A DNA stretch of 43,778 nucleotides from an uncultured bacterium (lineage in GTDB: Bacteria > Bacteroidota > Bacteroidia > Bacteroidales > Bacteroidaceae). The stretch spans positions 1-43,778 of the forward strand of contig CAJMQU010000038.1 of NCBI GenBank assembly GCA_905215555.1, in the 5' to 3' direction. Position 1 is the stretch's first letter. Every line of letters starts with the position of its first letter. The translations under genes were made by a program, and so were the position numbers. Positions 1 through 8,159 of the stretch are shown one piece after another. A model generated the notes under the pieces. That model saw only the letters and a list, made by a program, of their open reading frames with translations, searched no databases and had not been told where the DNA came from.

Positions 1-40
1 CGTGACAGGCATGTATTCTAACCAACTGAACTAACGCACC
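1..40 (-). tRNA. tRNA-Asp (GUC), 5' part, cut by window edge
   Basis: The reverse complement of positions 40 to 1 reads as the first half of a tRNA. It has a seven-base acceptor strand GGTGCGT, TA, a D arm GTTC...GAAT around AGTTGGTTA, then anticodon stem strand CATGC and loop CTGTCAC. The anticodon is GTC, so it decodes Asp. The 3' half lies beyond position 1. A Bacteroides-type promoter sits just upstream at 85-115. A short reading frame that overlaps it is not credible as a gene. Confidence 0.88.
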
Positions 41-84
41 ATTATTTCATTTTTTTTGTTTGCTATCTCTCTCGATTGCGGTTG

Positions 85-115
85 CAAAGGTAGGCATTTC
101 TTTGAAACCTGCAAT
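85..115 (-). promoter_or_regulatory. Promoter for tRNA-Asp
   Basis: On the minus strand ATTG (112-115) is followed after 19 nt by TACCTTTG (85-92). This fits the Bacteroides sigma-ABfr pattern (TTTG, 19-21 nt, TAnnTTTG). Transcription would start roughly 40 nt before the tRNA. Confidence 0.6.
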
Positions 116-296
116 AGATATGATGATTTTTTTTTGCTTAATTTTATCGCTTTTTCTTTTATATCCTCATTTTGAGGACGTTGTAATATGAAAAAAAATC
201 GGAGTTTTGAAAGCGGTTTGTTGCGAGGTATCATGGGACTTTTGTGGTGAAAAGGAAAGAATCTATAGCTTGTTTTAAACTTCCTGCTCGAAAACT

Positions 297-329
297 TCGT
301 TATTTTGCAATAAATCGTTATTTTTGCAA
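297..329 (+). promoter_or_regulatory. Putative purU promoter inside a direct repeat
   Basis: TCGTTATTTTGCAA (297-310) is repeated as TCGTTATTTTTGCAA (315-329). The second copy contains a perfect -7 box TATTTTTG (319-326); the first is one T short. A good -33 TTTG at 19-21 nt is not evident. It precedes purU by about 55 nt and is the only promoter-like site I see ahead of the purU-his block. Confidence 0.4.
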
Positions 330-380
330 ACTCAAAACGAGAAAGTTGTAATTTGCAAACGATAAAAACGATAATTAAGG

Positions 381-1238
381 ATGATGAAAACTGCCAAACT
401 GTTACTTCACTGTCCCGACAAACCGGGAATCCTGGCAGAAGTGACGGACTTTATAACGGTAAACAAAGGAAATATTATCTATCTGGACCAATACGTCGAT
501 CATGTGGAGAATATCTTTTTCATGCGTATTGAGTGGGAACTGAAGAATTTCCTGATACCGCAAGAGAAAATTGAAGATTATTTTGCAACGTTGTATGCGC
601 AGAAGTATGAGATGTTTTTCCGTCTTTATTTCTCGGATGCAAAACCACGTATGGCTATCTTTGTTTCAAAGATGTCACATTGCTTGTTTGATTTGCTGGC
701 ACGCTATACCGCAGGCGAATGGAATGTGGAGATACCTCTTATTATAAGCAATCACCCCGATATGCAACATGTGGCCGAGCGTTTCGGCATACCTTTCTAT
801 CTGTTCCCTATCACGAAGGAAACGAAGGCGGAACAGGAACAGAAGGAAATGGAGCTGCTGGCAAAGCATAAGGTGAACTTCATCGTGCTGGCACGCTATA
901 TGCAGGTCATTTCGGAACAGATGATTGATGCGTATCCCAACCGGATTATCAATATTCACCACTCGTTCCTGCCTGCATTCATAGGGGCGAAACCCTATCA
1001 TGCAGCATTTGAACGCGGTGTGAAGATCATCGGTGCCACCAGTCACTATGTGACCACAGAGTTGGATGCAGGTCCTATCATAGAGCAGGATGTGGTTCGC
1101 ATCACGCATAAGGATACGGTGGAAGACCTTGTGAATAAAGGTAAGGATTTGGAGAAAATCGTCCTTTCGCGTGCGGTGCAGAAGCACATTGAACGTAAAG
1201 TTTTGGCATATAAGAATAAGACAGTGATATTTAGTTAA
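381..1238 (+). CDS. purU: Formyltetrahydrofolate deformylase PurU
   Basis: This enzyme hydrolyses 10-formyltetrahydrofolate to tetrahydrofolate and formate in the cytoplasm, balancing one-carbon pools. The 285-residue product has an N-terminal ACT domain (about residues 5-80) and a C-terminal formyltransferase domain. The latter shows NIHHSFLPAF at 191-200 and a catalytic Asp in LDAGP at about 229. The length matches the family (about 280). The start could be either Met of the MM pair. It stands 9 nt ahead of hisH, so it probably shares a transcript with hisH-hisA-hisF-hisIE. A link between folate one-carbon turnover and histidine synthesis is plausible because AICAR from the HisF step needs 10-formyl-THF; that reading of the neighbourhood is inference. 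Confidence 0.93.
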   Translation: MMKTAKLLLHCPDKPGILAEVTDFITVNKGNIIYLDQYVDHVENIFFMRIEWELKNFLIPQEKIEDYFATLYAQKYEMFFRLYFSDAKPRMAIFVSKMSHCLFDLLARYTAGEWNVEIPLIISNHPDMQHVAERFGIPFYLFPITKETKAEQEQKEMELLAKHKVNFIVLARYMQVISEQMIDAYPNRIINIHHSFLPAFIGAKPYHAAFERGVKIIGATSHYVTTELDAGPIIEQDVVRITHKDTVEDLVNKGKDLEKIVLSRAVQKHIERKVLAYKNKTVIFS

Positions 1239-1247
1239 TATAGATTC

Positions 1248-1838
1248 ATGAAGATTGCAGTTATCAAATATAATGCGGGCAATATCTATTCGGTGGACTA
1301 CGCGTTGAAGCGTTTGGGCGTGGAAGCGGTGATCACGGCAGACAAGGATGTATTGCGTGCGGCAGATAAGGTTATCTTCCCTGGTGTCGGCGAAGCGGAA
1401 ACGACGATGAAGTTTTTGCGTGCCAACGGCATGGATGCGTTGATAAAGGAGTTACGGCAACCCTTGTTGGGCATTTGCCTGGGTATGCAGCTGATGTGTC
1501 GTCATTCGGAAGAGGGCGATGTGGATTGTTTGGGTATTTTTGATACGGAGGTGAAACGTTTTGTTTCGCAACGGCATGAAGATAAAGTGCCTCATATGGG
1601 TTGGAATACTCTGGCTGCGACGAACAGCGCTTTGTTCAAGGGCTTCACTAAAGATGAATTTGTTTATTTCGTGCATAGTTTCTATGTACCGGTCAACGAA
1701 TGTACAGCGGCTGTGACAGATTATATTCATCCTTTCAGTGCAGCGCTGCATAAGGATAATTATTATGCCACCCAGTTTCATCCGGAGAAGAGCGGGAGCG
1801 TGGGCGAACGTATTTTGCGTAACTTTTTAGAACTGTAA
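1248..1838 (+). CDS. hisH: Imidazole glycerol phosphate synthase, glutaminase subunit HisH
   Basis: HisH hydrolyses glutamine and channels ammonia to HisF, which makes imidazole glycerol phosphate and AICAR in histidine synthesis. The 196-residue protein is a class I glutamine amidotransferase. It has nucleophile Cys77 in LGICLGMQ and the His178/Glu180 pair in FHPEKSG near the C-terminus. Its length is standard. hisA starts 3 nt after its stop, so translation is probably coupled. hisF lies after hisA, an order that keeps both synthase subunits on one transcript. Confidence 0.96.
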   Translation: MKIAVIKYNAGNIYSVDYALKRLGVEAVITADKDVLRAADKVIFPGVGEAETTMKFLRANGMDALIKELRQPLLGICLGMQLMCRHSEEGDVDCLGIFDTEVKRFVSQRHEDKVPHMGWNTLAATNSALFKGFTKDEFVYFVHSFYVPVNECTAAVTDYIHPFSAALHKDNYYATQFHPEKSGSVGERILRNFLEL

Positions 1839-1841
1839 TCA

Positions 1842-2573
1842 ATGATAGAACTGATCCCTGCAATAGATATTATCGACGGAAAGTGTGTACGCCTTTCTCA
1901 AGGTGACTATGATAGTAAGAAGGTGTATAACGAAAATCCGGTGGAAGTGGCCAAGGAGATGGAAGCGCATGGTATTCGTCGCCTGCACGTGGTAGACCTG
2001 GATGGAGCGGCTTCTCATCATATCGTCAACTATCCGGTGCTGAACCGGATTGCTTCCCGGACTTCCCTGATTATTGATTTCGGTGGAGGAGTGAAGAGCG
2101 ATGAAGACTTGAAGATTGCTTTCGAGAACGGGGCGCAGATGGTTACGGGCGGCAGCATTGCTGTGAAAAATCCCGAACTTTTCTCTTATTGGCTGGATGT
2201 TTATGGCAGTGAGAAGATAATTCTCGGTGCGGATGTGAAAGACCGCAAAATAGCCGTGAACGGATGGAAGGATGAAAGTACTTGTGAATTGTTCCCCTTC
2301 TTGAAAGAATATGTGGAAAAGGGCATTCAAAAGGTGATTTGTACCGATATCAGTTGTGACGGGATGCTGCAAGGCCCGTCCATCCAGCTGTATCGGGAGA
2401 TGCTGGAGCAACACCCCGGTCTTTATCTGATAGCCAGTGGTGGCGTGAGCAGCATGGCTGATATTCATGCGCTGGAAGATGCAGGTGTGCCTGCTGTTAT
2501 TTTCGGTAAGGCTCTGTATGAAGGACGTATCACAATGAAGGAAATTGAAAGATTTATGATTAATGAATTATAA
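1842..2573 (+). CDS. hisA: HisA, phosphoribosylformimino-5-aminoimidazole carboxamide ribotide isomerase
   Basis: HisA carries out the Amadori rearrangement of ProFAR to PRFAR, the fourth step of histidine synthesis. The 243-residue product is a half-barrel-duplicated TIM barrel. Asp9 in PAIDIIDG is a catalytic acid/base; Asp131 and Asp169 (in CTDISCDG) lie at the other catalytic and phosphate-site positions. GGGV at 81-84 and ASGGVS near the C-terminus are the phosphate-binding loops. It starts 3 nt after hisH. A 66-nt AT-rich spacer with repeated ATAAATCAT-like words separates it from hisF. Confidence 0.96.
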   Translation: MIELIPAIDIIDGKCVRLSQGDYDSKKVYNENPVEVAKEMEAHGIRRLHVVDLDGAASHHIVNYPVLNRIASRTSLIIDFGGGVKSDEDLKIAFENGAQMVTGGSIAVKNPELFSYWLDVYGSEKIILGADVKDRKIAVNGWKDESTCELFPFLKEYVEKGIQKVICTDISCDGMLQGPSIQLYREMLEQHPGLYLIASGGVSSMADIHALEDAGVPAVIFGKALYEGRITMKEIERFMINEL

Positions 2574-2639
2574 TTTATGGAGGCTGTGGTCGTTTATAAA
2601 TCATCATTCATAAATCGGAAATTATAAATCATAAATAAG
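2574..2639. repeat. AT-rich intergenic spacer with ATAAATCAT words
   Basis: The hisA-hisF gap repeats ATAAATCAT-like words (TATAAATCAT, CATAAATC, TATAAATCAT). Similar TTATAAATTATAAATC-type filler appears at about 3400-3438, 4045-4080, 11331-11382 and 21377-21414, always between closely spaced co-directional genes. I see no promoter or clear hairpin in it. Confidence 0.4.
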
Positions 2640-3398
2640 GTGTTAGCGAAAAGAATTATTCCCTGTCTTGACATTAAAGACGGGCAAACAGTGAAAGGAA
2701 CCAACTTCGTGAACCTGCGCCAAGCGGGTGATCCGGTTGAATTGGCGCGCGCTTATAGTGAGCAGGGAGCTGATGAACTGGTGTTCCTCGATATTACAGC
2801 CAGCTTTGAAGGTCGCAAGACGTTTGCCGAGCTGGTGAAGCGCATTGCGGCCAATATCAGTATTCCGTTTACGGTGGGTGGCGGCATCAACGAACTAAGT
2901 GATGTGGACCGCTTGCTGAATGCCGGTGCGGATAAGATTTCCATTAATTCTTCTGCTATCCGTCGTCCTGAGCTGATAGATGAGATTGCGAAGAACTTCG
3001 GTTCCCAAGTCTGCGTACTGGCACTAGATGCCAAACGGACAGAAAAAGGTTGGTGGTGCTATCTGAACGGTGGACGTGTGGAGACGGATAAAGAACTGTT
3101 CGCGTGGGCCAAAGAAGCTCAGGAACGTGGCGCTGGAGAAATACTTTTTACGAGTATGAACCATGACGGTGTAAAGACCGGATATGCCAATGAAGCCCTT
3201 GCCGAGATGTCCGAAAGCCTCTCTATTCCGGTCATAGCATCGGGTGGAGCGGGTGCGAAAGAGCACTTCCGTGATGTCTTCCTGCAAGGAAAAGCAGATG
3301 CTGCACTGGCAGCCAGCGTTTTTCATTTCGGAGAAATCAAAATTCCCGATTTAAAATCGTATCTTTGCGCCCAGGGAATACCAATGCGGATGATGTAA
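2640..3398 (+). CDS. hisF: Imidazole glycerol phosphate synthase, cyclase subunit HisF
   Basis: HisF uses ammonia from HisH to turn PRFAR into imidazole glycerol phosphate plus AICAR. The 252-residue TIM barrel carries both catalytic aspartates at the canonical positions, Asp11 (IPCLDIKDG) and Asp130 (ALDAKR). It also has phosphate loops GGGI (80-83) and ASGGAG near the C-terminus. The start is a GTG at 2640, chosen because it gives the standard LAKRIIPCLD amino end and there is no in-frame ATG nearby. The length matches the family (about 252). Confidence 0.96.
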   Translation: MLAKRIIPCLDIKDGQTVKGTNFVNLRQAGDPVELARAYSEQGADELVFLDITASFEGRKTFAELVKRIAANISIPFTVGGGINELSDVDRLLNAGADKISINSSAIRRPELIDEIAKNFGSQVCVLALDAKRTEKGWWCYLNGGRVETDKELFAWAKEAQERGAGEILFTSMNHDGVKTGYANEALAEMSESLSIPVIASGGAGAKEHFRDVFLQGKADAALAASVFHFGEIKIPDLKSYLCAQGIPMRMM

Positions 3399-3438
3399 GA
3401 GTGATAATATTAATAATTTATAATTCATAATTATCTAA

Positions 3439-4044
3439 ATGGATTTTGATAAAATGAACGGACTTGTTCCGGCAATCATACAAGACGCAGACACCGCTAA
3501 GGTGTTGATGTTGGGCTTCATGAATAAGGAAGCTTACGATAAAACGGTGGAAACCGGTAAAGTAACCTTTTTCAGCCGTACCAAGAACCGTCTTTGGACG
3601 AAAGGTGAGGAGAGTGGTAACTTTCTGAATGTAGTCTCCATTAAGGAAGACTGTGACAAAGATACATTGCTGATTCAGGTGCATCCTGTAGGTCCTGTTT
3701 GCCATACAGGTACGGATACTTGTTGGGGCGAGAAGAACGAGCAGCCCGTTATGTTCCTGAAGCATCTTCAGGATTTCATTACCAAGCGTCACGAAGAGAT
3801 GCCGGAAGGCTCTTATACTACCAGTCTTTTTGAGTCGGGTGTGAATAAGATGGCACAGAAAGTGGGTGAAGAAGCTGTGGAGACCGTAATTGAGGCCTGC
3901 AACGGAACTGACGAACGGTTGATTTATGAAGGAGCTGATTTGATATACCACCTTATCGTGCTGCTTACATCCAAAGGATACAGCATTGAAGATTTAGCAC
4001 GCGAGTTGCAGGTACGTCACAGCGCTTCGTGGAAGAAACATTAA
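3439..4044 (+). CDS. hisIE: Bifunctional HisIE: PR-AMP cyclohydrolase / PR-ATP pyrophosphatase
   Basis: This bifunctional enzyme performs steps two and three of histidine synthesis. The HisI part (residues 1 to about 100) hydrolyses PR-AMP and shows the zinc cysteines Cys72, Cys88 and Cys95, with the spacing known for the family. The HisE part (about 105-201) is an all-alpha MazG-like pyrophosphohydrolase with KVGEEAVETVIEA at about 141-153. Its 201 residues equal the usual fusion length. It closes this half of the his genes; hisG, hisD, hisC and hisB are not in the window. Confidence 0.96.
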   Translation: MDFDKMNGLVPAIIQDADTAKVLMLGFMNKEAYDKTVETGKVTFFSRTKNRLWTKGEESGNFLNVVSIKEDCDKDTLLIQVHPVGPVCHTGTDTCWGEKNEQPVMFLKHLQDFITKRHEEMPEGSYTTSLFESGVNKMAQKVGEEAVETVIEACNGTDERLIYEGADLIYHLIVLLTSKGYSIEDLARELQVRHSASWKKH

Positions 4045-4080
4045 ATAATTGAAAATTAGAAATTAAAAATTGAACAGGGA

Positions 4081-4803
4081 ATGGGGGAGCCGCTGATACG
4101 GTATAAGGAGGTCGAAGTACACCAACAGGACTTGTGCGTGCTGAATGGGGTGAACCTTGAGCTGCAGAAGGGAGAGTTTGTGTACCTGATTGGTAAGGTC
4201 GGTTCAGGCAAGACCAGTCTGCTGAAGACACTTTATGGCGAGCTGGATGTCGTTTCCGGTGAGGCGGTCGTATTGGGGTATGACATGAGGCGCATCAAGC
4301 GCAAACATATTCCGCAACTGCGCCGCAAGCTGGGTATTGTGTTCCAGGACTTCCAGTTATTGACGGACCGCACGGTGAATGATAACCTCGCTTTTGTGCT
4401 GAGGGCTACTGGCTGGAAGAACAAGGCGGAGATAAAAGATCGCATCAACGAAGTGCTGATGCAGGTGGGTATGGGCAATAAGGGATATAAATTTCCTAAC
4501 GAGCTTTCGGGAGGCGAACAGCAACGTATTGTCATCGCCCGTGCCATGCTCAATTCTCCTGAGATTATTCTGGCGGACGAGCCGACCGGTAATCTGGATG
4601 CAGAGACTGGGCGTGCTATTGTGGGATTGCTGCACAACATCAGCCGTACAGGCTCGTTGGTGGTGATGACCACGCACAACCTCCAGTTGCTGCACGAGTT
4701 TCCGGGACAGGTATACCGCTGTGCAGGTCATCAGATAACAGATGTGACATTCGAATATTCGGGCATGATGCCTGTTGTAGAAGAAATAAATAATAATATA
4801 TAA
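4081..4803 (+). CDS. ftsE: FtsE-type ABC transporter ATP-binding protein
   Basis: The 240-residue product is a single ABC ATPase domain. It has Walker A GKVGSGKT (38-45), a Q-loop in VFQDFQLL (88-95), signature LSGGEQQ (142-148), Walker B ILADEP (163-168) and an H-loop in TTHN. The FtsE/LolD branch fits the length and the DEPTGNLD continuation. FtsE works with the membrane protein FtsX to control peptidoglycan hydrolases at division. No ftsX-like gene is next to it, so the partner must be elsewhere, and a LolD-like role is a weaker alternative. It lies 36 nt after hisIE and 21 nt before lysC on the same strand, so it is probably co-transcribed with them. Confidence 0.82.
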   Translation: MGEPLIRYKEVEVHQQDLCVLNGVNLELQKGEFVYLIGKVGSGKTSLLKTLYGELDVVSGEAVVLGYDMRRIKRKHIPQLRRKLGIVFQDFQLLTDRTVNDNLAFVLRATGWKNKAEIKDRINEVLMQVGMGNKGYKFPNELSGGEQQRIVIARAMLNSPEIILADEPTGNLDAETGRAIVGLLHNISRTGSLVVMTTHNLQLLHEFPGQVYRCAGHQITDVTFEYSGMMPVVEEINNNI

Positions 4804-4824
4804 TCATTTAATACAGGAACGAAG

Positions 4825-6144
4825 ATGAAAGTTTTAAAGTTTGGAGGTACTTCCGTTGGTTCCGCCCCGCGGATTAAGGAAGTGGCCAAATTGATTACCG
4901 ATGGTGAGCAAAAAATAGTTGTTCTCTCAGCTATGTCGGGCACGACTAACACATTGGTGGAGATTTCGGACTATCTGTACAAGAAAAATCCGGAGGGTGC
5001 TAATGAAATTATCAACAAGCTGGAAACCAAGTATAAACAGCATGTGAATGAATTGTATTCCACTTCCGAGTATAAACAGAAAGGTCTGGAGTTGATCAAA
5101 TCTCATTTTGACTACATTCGTTCGTACACTAAAGATCTCTTCACATTGTTTGAGGAGAAAGTGGTTCTGGCACAGGGAGAGTTGATTTCCACTGCCATGA
5201 TGAACTACTATCTGCAGGAATGTGGCGTAAAATCCATTTTGCTTCCGGCTTTGGAGTATATGCGTACCGACAAGAATGCAGAACCTGACCCTGTATATAT
5301 CAAGGATAAACTCCATATGCAGCTGGAGCTGCATCCCGATGCTGAAATCTACATCACTCAGGGATATATCTGCCGTAATGCCTATGGAGAAATTGACAAT
5401 CTGCAACGTGGTGGAAGTGACTATACCGCTTCGCTGATCGGTGCTGCCATCAATGCTTCTGAAATCCAGATATGGACGGACATAGACGGTATGCACAACA
5501 ACGATCCGCGTATCGTAAATAAGACTGCTCCCGTGCGCCATCTTCATTTTGAGGAAGCCGCTGAGTTGGCCTACTTCGGTGCGAAGATTCTTCACCCCAC
5601 TTGCATACAGCCTGCTAAGTATGCCAATATTCCGGTACGCTTGCTGAACACGATGGATCCGACTGCTCCCGGCACCATGATTTCCAATGATACCGAGAAG
5701 GGTAAAATCAAGGCTGTTGCAGCGAAAGATAACATCACGGCAATTAAGATTAAGTCCAGCCGTATGTTGCTTGCACACGGTTTTCTACGTAAGGTATTCG
5801 AAATCTTTGAAAGCTACCAGACTTCTATTGATATGATTTGCACTTCCGAAGTAGGAGTATCTGTATCTATTGATAATACGAAGCATCTCAACGAGATTCT
5901 GGACGACCTGAAGAAATATGGCACGGTGACCGTGGATAAAGGTATGTGTATCGTCTGCGTGGTGGGCGATCTGGAATGGGAGAATGTAGGTTTCGAAGCC
6001 AAGGCTTTGGATGCCATGCGTGACATACCGGTACGTATGATTTCCTTCGGCGGTAGCAACTACAACATTTCTTTCCTCATCCGCGAGTGCGATAAGAAAC
6101 AGGCCTTGCAGTCGCTTAGTGATGCATTGTTCAATGAAGAATAA
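4825..6144 (+). CDS. lysC: Aspartate kinase, monofunctional
   Basis: It phosphorylates aspartate, the committed step toward lysine/diaminopimelate, threonine and methionine. The 439-residue protein begins with the kinase motif KFGGTSVGSA (5-14). RGGSDYTASL lies mid-protein (substrate/ATP region), followed by IWTDIDGMHNNDP. Two C-terminal ACT repeats (about 300-439) are the usual site of feedback inhibition. There is no homoserine dehydrogenase domain, so this is not the fused ThrA type. A strong terminator at 6166-6203 ends the transcript before lysA, the last enzyme of the same pathway. Confidence 0.94.
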   Translation: MKVLKFGGTSVGSAPRIKEVAKLITDGEQKIVVLSAMSGTTNTLVEISDYLYKKNPEGANEIINKLETKYKQHVNELYSTSEYKQKGLELIKSHFDYIRSYTKDLFTLFEEKVVLAQGELISTAMMNYYLQECGVKSILLPALEYMRTDKNAEPDPVYIKDKLHMQLELHPDAEIYITQGYICRNAYGEIDNLQRGGSDYTASLIGAAINASEIQIWTDIDGMHNNDPRIVNKTAPVRHLHFEEAAELAYFGAKILHPTCIQPAKYANIPVRLLNTMDPTAPGTMISNDTEKGKIKAVAAKDNITAIKIKSSRMLLAHGFLRKVFEIFESYQTSIDMICTSEVGVSVSIDNTKHLNEILDDLKKYGTVTVDKGMCIVCVVGDLEWENVGFEAKALDAMRDIPVRMISFGGSNYNISFLIRECDKKQALQSLSDALFNEE

Positions 6145-6165
6145 GAGATAACCCCGATACAACCT

Positions 6166-6203
6166 GAGCGCTTTTACCAATCCTGATAAAAGCGCTCTTT
6201 TTT
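6166..6203 (+). terminator. Intrinsic terminator after lysC
   Basis: A perfect 11-bp stem GAGCGCTTTTA (6166-6176) / TAAAAGCGCTC (6187-6197) with a 10-nt loop is followed directly by six T. It separates lysC from lysA, so lysA needs its own promoter. A near-consensus -7 box TATATTTA lies at 6223-6230, but it would leave only a short leader. Confidence 0.88.
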
Positions 6204-6240
6204 AACTGAGCAAAGAATACACTATATTTATATAAAGAAT

Positions 6241-7401
6241 ATGAAAGGAACATTCCCCATAGATAAATTCCGTGAGTTGCGTACCCCATTTTATTACTAT
6301 GACACGAAAGTGTTGCGTGACACCCTTTCCTGTGTGCGCATTGAAGCTGCCAAGCATGGCAATTTTGATGTGCACTATGCCGTGAAGGCAAATGCCAATC
6401 CCAGGGTGCTTTCCATCATCCGTGAGAACGGACTGGGAGCCGACTGTGTAAGTGGCGGTGAAGTGCGTGCAGCTATCAAGGCAGGTTTCCCCACGAATAA
6501 AATTGTGTTTGCCGGAGTGGGCAAGGCGGACTGGGAGATAAACCTTGGGTTGGATTATAATATTTTCTGTTTCAATGTAGAGTCCATCCCCGAACTGGAA
6601 ATCATCAACGAATTGGCGGCGGCAAAGGGCAAGGTTGCGAATGTGGCTTTCCGCATCAACCCCAATGTGGGTGCGCACACTCATGCCAACATCACCACCG
6701 GATTGGCGGAAAATAAGTTCGGTATCAGTATGCAGGATATGGACAATGTAATAGATGTGGCACTGGAGATGAAGAATGTGAAGTTCATCGGGCTGCATTT
6801 CCATATAGGCTCTCAGATATTGGATATGGGTGATTTTGTGGCTCTCTGCAATCGTGTGAACGAACTGCAGGATAAGCTGGAGGCGCGTCGCGTCCGCATC
6901 GAGCACATCAATGTAGGTGGCGGACTTGGAATTGACTACAAGCATCCTAACCGCCAGGCGATACCGGACTTCAAAGACTATTTTGAGACGTATGCCGAGC
7001 ATTTGAAATTACGTTCCTATCAGACACTCCATTTTGAACTGGGGCGTGCCATAACAGGGCAGTGCGGTTCGCTGATTTCCCGTGTGCTTTATGTGAAACA
7101 GGGAGCTAATAAAAAATTTGCTATTCTCGATGCCGGTATGACGGATTTAATTCGTCCTGCATTGTATCAGGCTTATCATAAGATAGAGAATATCACTTCC
7201 GAAGAAGCTGTGGAGGCGTATGATGTAGTAGGACCTATTTGTGAGTCTTCCGATGTATTCGGCAAGGCGATAGACTTGAATAAGGTGAAGCGCGGAGATT
7301 TGATTGCACTGCGCTCTGCCGGCGCCTATGGTGAGATTATGGCTTCAAGCTATAACTGCCGTGAGTTACCGAAAGGGTATACTTCGGATGAATTGGTATA
7401 G
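6241..7401 (+). CDS. lysA: Diaminopimelate decarboxylase LysA
   Basis: It decarboxylates meso-diaminopimelate to lysine. The 386-residue protein is a fold-type III PLP enzyme. The PLP-binding Lys is Lys49 in HYAVKANANP, followed by HFHIGSQI and the phosphate-binding GGGLGIDY. CESSDVFG supplies the second-subunit cysteine and substrate contacts near the C-terminus. The length is slightly shorter than E. coli LysA (about 420) but usual for Bacteroidota. It follows lysC, the first enzyme of the pathway, but a terminator lies between them, so the two may be regulated separately. Confidence 0.95.
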   Translation: MKGTFPIDKFRELRTPFYYYDTKVLRDTLSCVRIEAAKHGNFDVHYAVKANANPRVLSIIRENGLGADCVSGGEVRAAIKAGFPTNKIVFAGVGKADWEINLGLDYNIFCFNVESIPELEIINELAAAKGKVANVAFRINPNVGAHTHANITTGLAENKFGISMQDMDNVIDVALEMKNVKFIGLHFHIGSQILDMGDFVALCNRVNELQDKLEARRVRIEHINVGGGLGIDYKHPNRQAIPDFKDYFETYAEHLKLRSYQTLHFELGRAITGQCGSLISRVLYVKQGANKKFAILDAGMTDLIRPALYQAYHKIENITSEEAVEAYDVVGPICESSDVFGKAIDLNKVKRGDLIALRSAGAYGEIMASSYNCRELPKGYTSDELV

Positions 7402-7509
7402 CCGTTTTATTAACCAGTTAAATATTATGCCGGGTGAAAACATACAGGTGGATTCCGGATATTTTATATAAAAAATGTTATCAGATGAACAAACTGTGTG
7501 TATCATTGT

Positions 7510-7517
7510 TACTTTTG
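7510..7517 (+). promoter_or_regulatory. -7 element for ftnA
   Basis: TACTTTTG matches TAnnTTTG exactly and lies 32 nt before the ferritin start codon. No clear TTTG lies 19-21 nt upstream, so the -33 element is weak or absent. Confidence 0.45.
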
Positions 7518-7549
7518 TAATGATTTCAAATTAATTAAAAAATACGATT

Positions 7550-8029
7550 ATGATTACTGAAAAATTACAGAATGCAATTAACGAGCAGATTACGGCTGAA
7601 ATGTGGTCGGCTAACCTTTATTTGGCAATGTCTTTCTATATGGAGAAAGAAGGTTTTTGTGGAATGGCACATTGGCTGAAAAAGCAATGGGGCGAAGAAA
7701 ACGAACATGCTTGTGCGATGGCTGATTACGTAATCAAACGTGGCGGTAAAGCCAAGGTTGATAAGCTGGACGTTGTTCCCAATGACTTCGGTACTCCGCT
7801 GGAATTATTCGAACAGGTTTATAAACACGAATGCCGTGTATCTGAAATGATTGATAAACTGGTTGATGTGGCTGCTGCCGAAAAAGATAAAGCAACTCAG
7901 GACTTCCTGTGGGGATTTGTTCGCGAACAGGTGGAAGAAGAAGCTACGGCTGCCAGCATCGTCGATATGATTAAGAAAGCCGGTGCTACAGGTATATTCT
8001 TTGTAGACGCAAAACTGGGTGAACGTTAA
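7550..8029 (+). CDS. ftnA: Non-haem ferritin FtnA
   Basis: This cytoplasmic iron-storage protein oxidises Fe(II) and stores the mineral in a 24-subunit shell. The 159-residue sequence is a four-helix bundle with ferroxidase ligands: Glu in INEQITAEMWSANLY and EENEHA in the second helix, plus EQVEEEATA in the fourth. It lacks a haem-ligating Met pattern, so it fits ferritin rather than bacterioferritin. In Bacteroides the homologous gene is known to respond to oxygen. It stands alone between its own -7 element and a bidirectional terminator. Confidence 0.93.
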   Translation: MITEKLQNAINEQITAEMWSANLYLAMSFYMEKEGFCGMAHWLKKQWGEENEHACAMADYVIKRGGKAKVDKLDVVPNDFGTPLELFEQVYKHECRVSEMIDKLVDVAAAEKDKATQDFLWGFVREQVEEEATAASIVDMIKKAGATGIFFVDAKLGER

Positions 8030-8057
8030 TAATCTTTTTATATAGAATTGCTAAGTC

Positions 8058-8096
8058 AAAAAAAGCCGCTTGAACTATTTTTCAAGTGGCTTTTTT
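8058..8096. terminator. Bidirectional terminator between ftnA and kbl
   Basis: AAAAAAGCCGCTTGAA pairs with TTCAAGTGGCTTTTTT with a single G-U wobble. The A-run on one side and T-run on the other let it serve both the plus-strand ftnA and the minus-strand kbl. Confidence 0.85.
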
Positions 8097-8159
8097 ATTG
8101 TGTGCCAGTTTTGACACATCCTCATATAACACAGCAACTCGTAGCTAACTTACAGCTTT

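Larger units (their letters stand above)
41..380. other. Intergenic region between tRNA-Asp and purU
   Basis: About 340 nt without a credible gene. It holds the minus-strand tRNA promoter and a plus-strand -7 element for purU. The rest is AT-rich sequence in which I see no structured RNA. Confidence 0.6.

Noticed and set aside
31..234. 67-codon minus-strand frame at the left edge
   Set aside because: It overlaps the tRNA-Asp and its promoter and has no protein features.
7402..7549. Possible riboswitch or metal-responsive leader ahead of ftnA
   Set aside because: No stable conserved fold could be recognised by eye; only a -7 box is supported.
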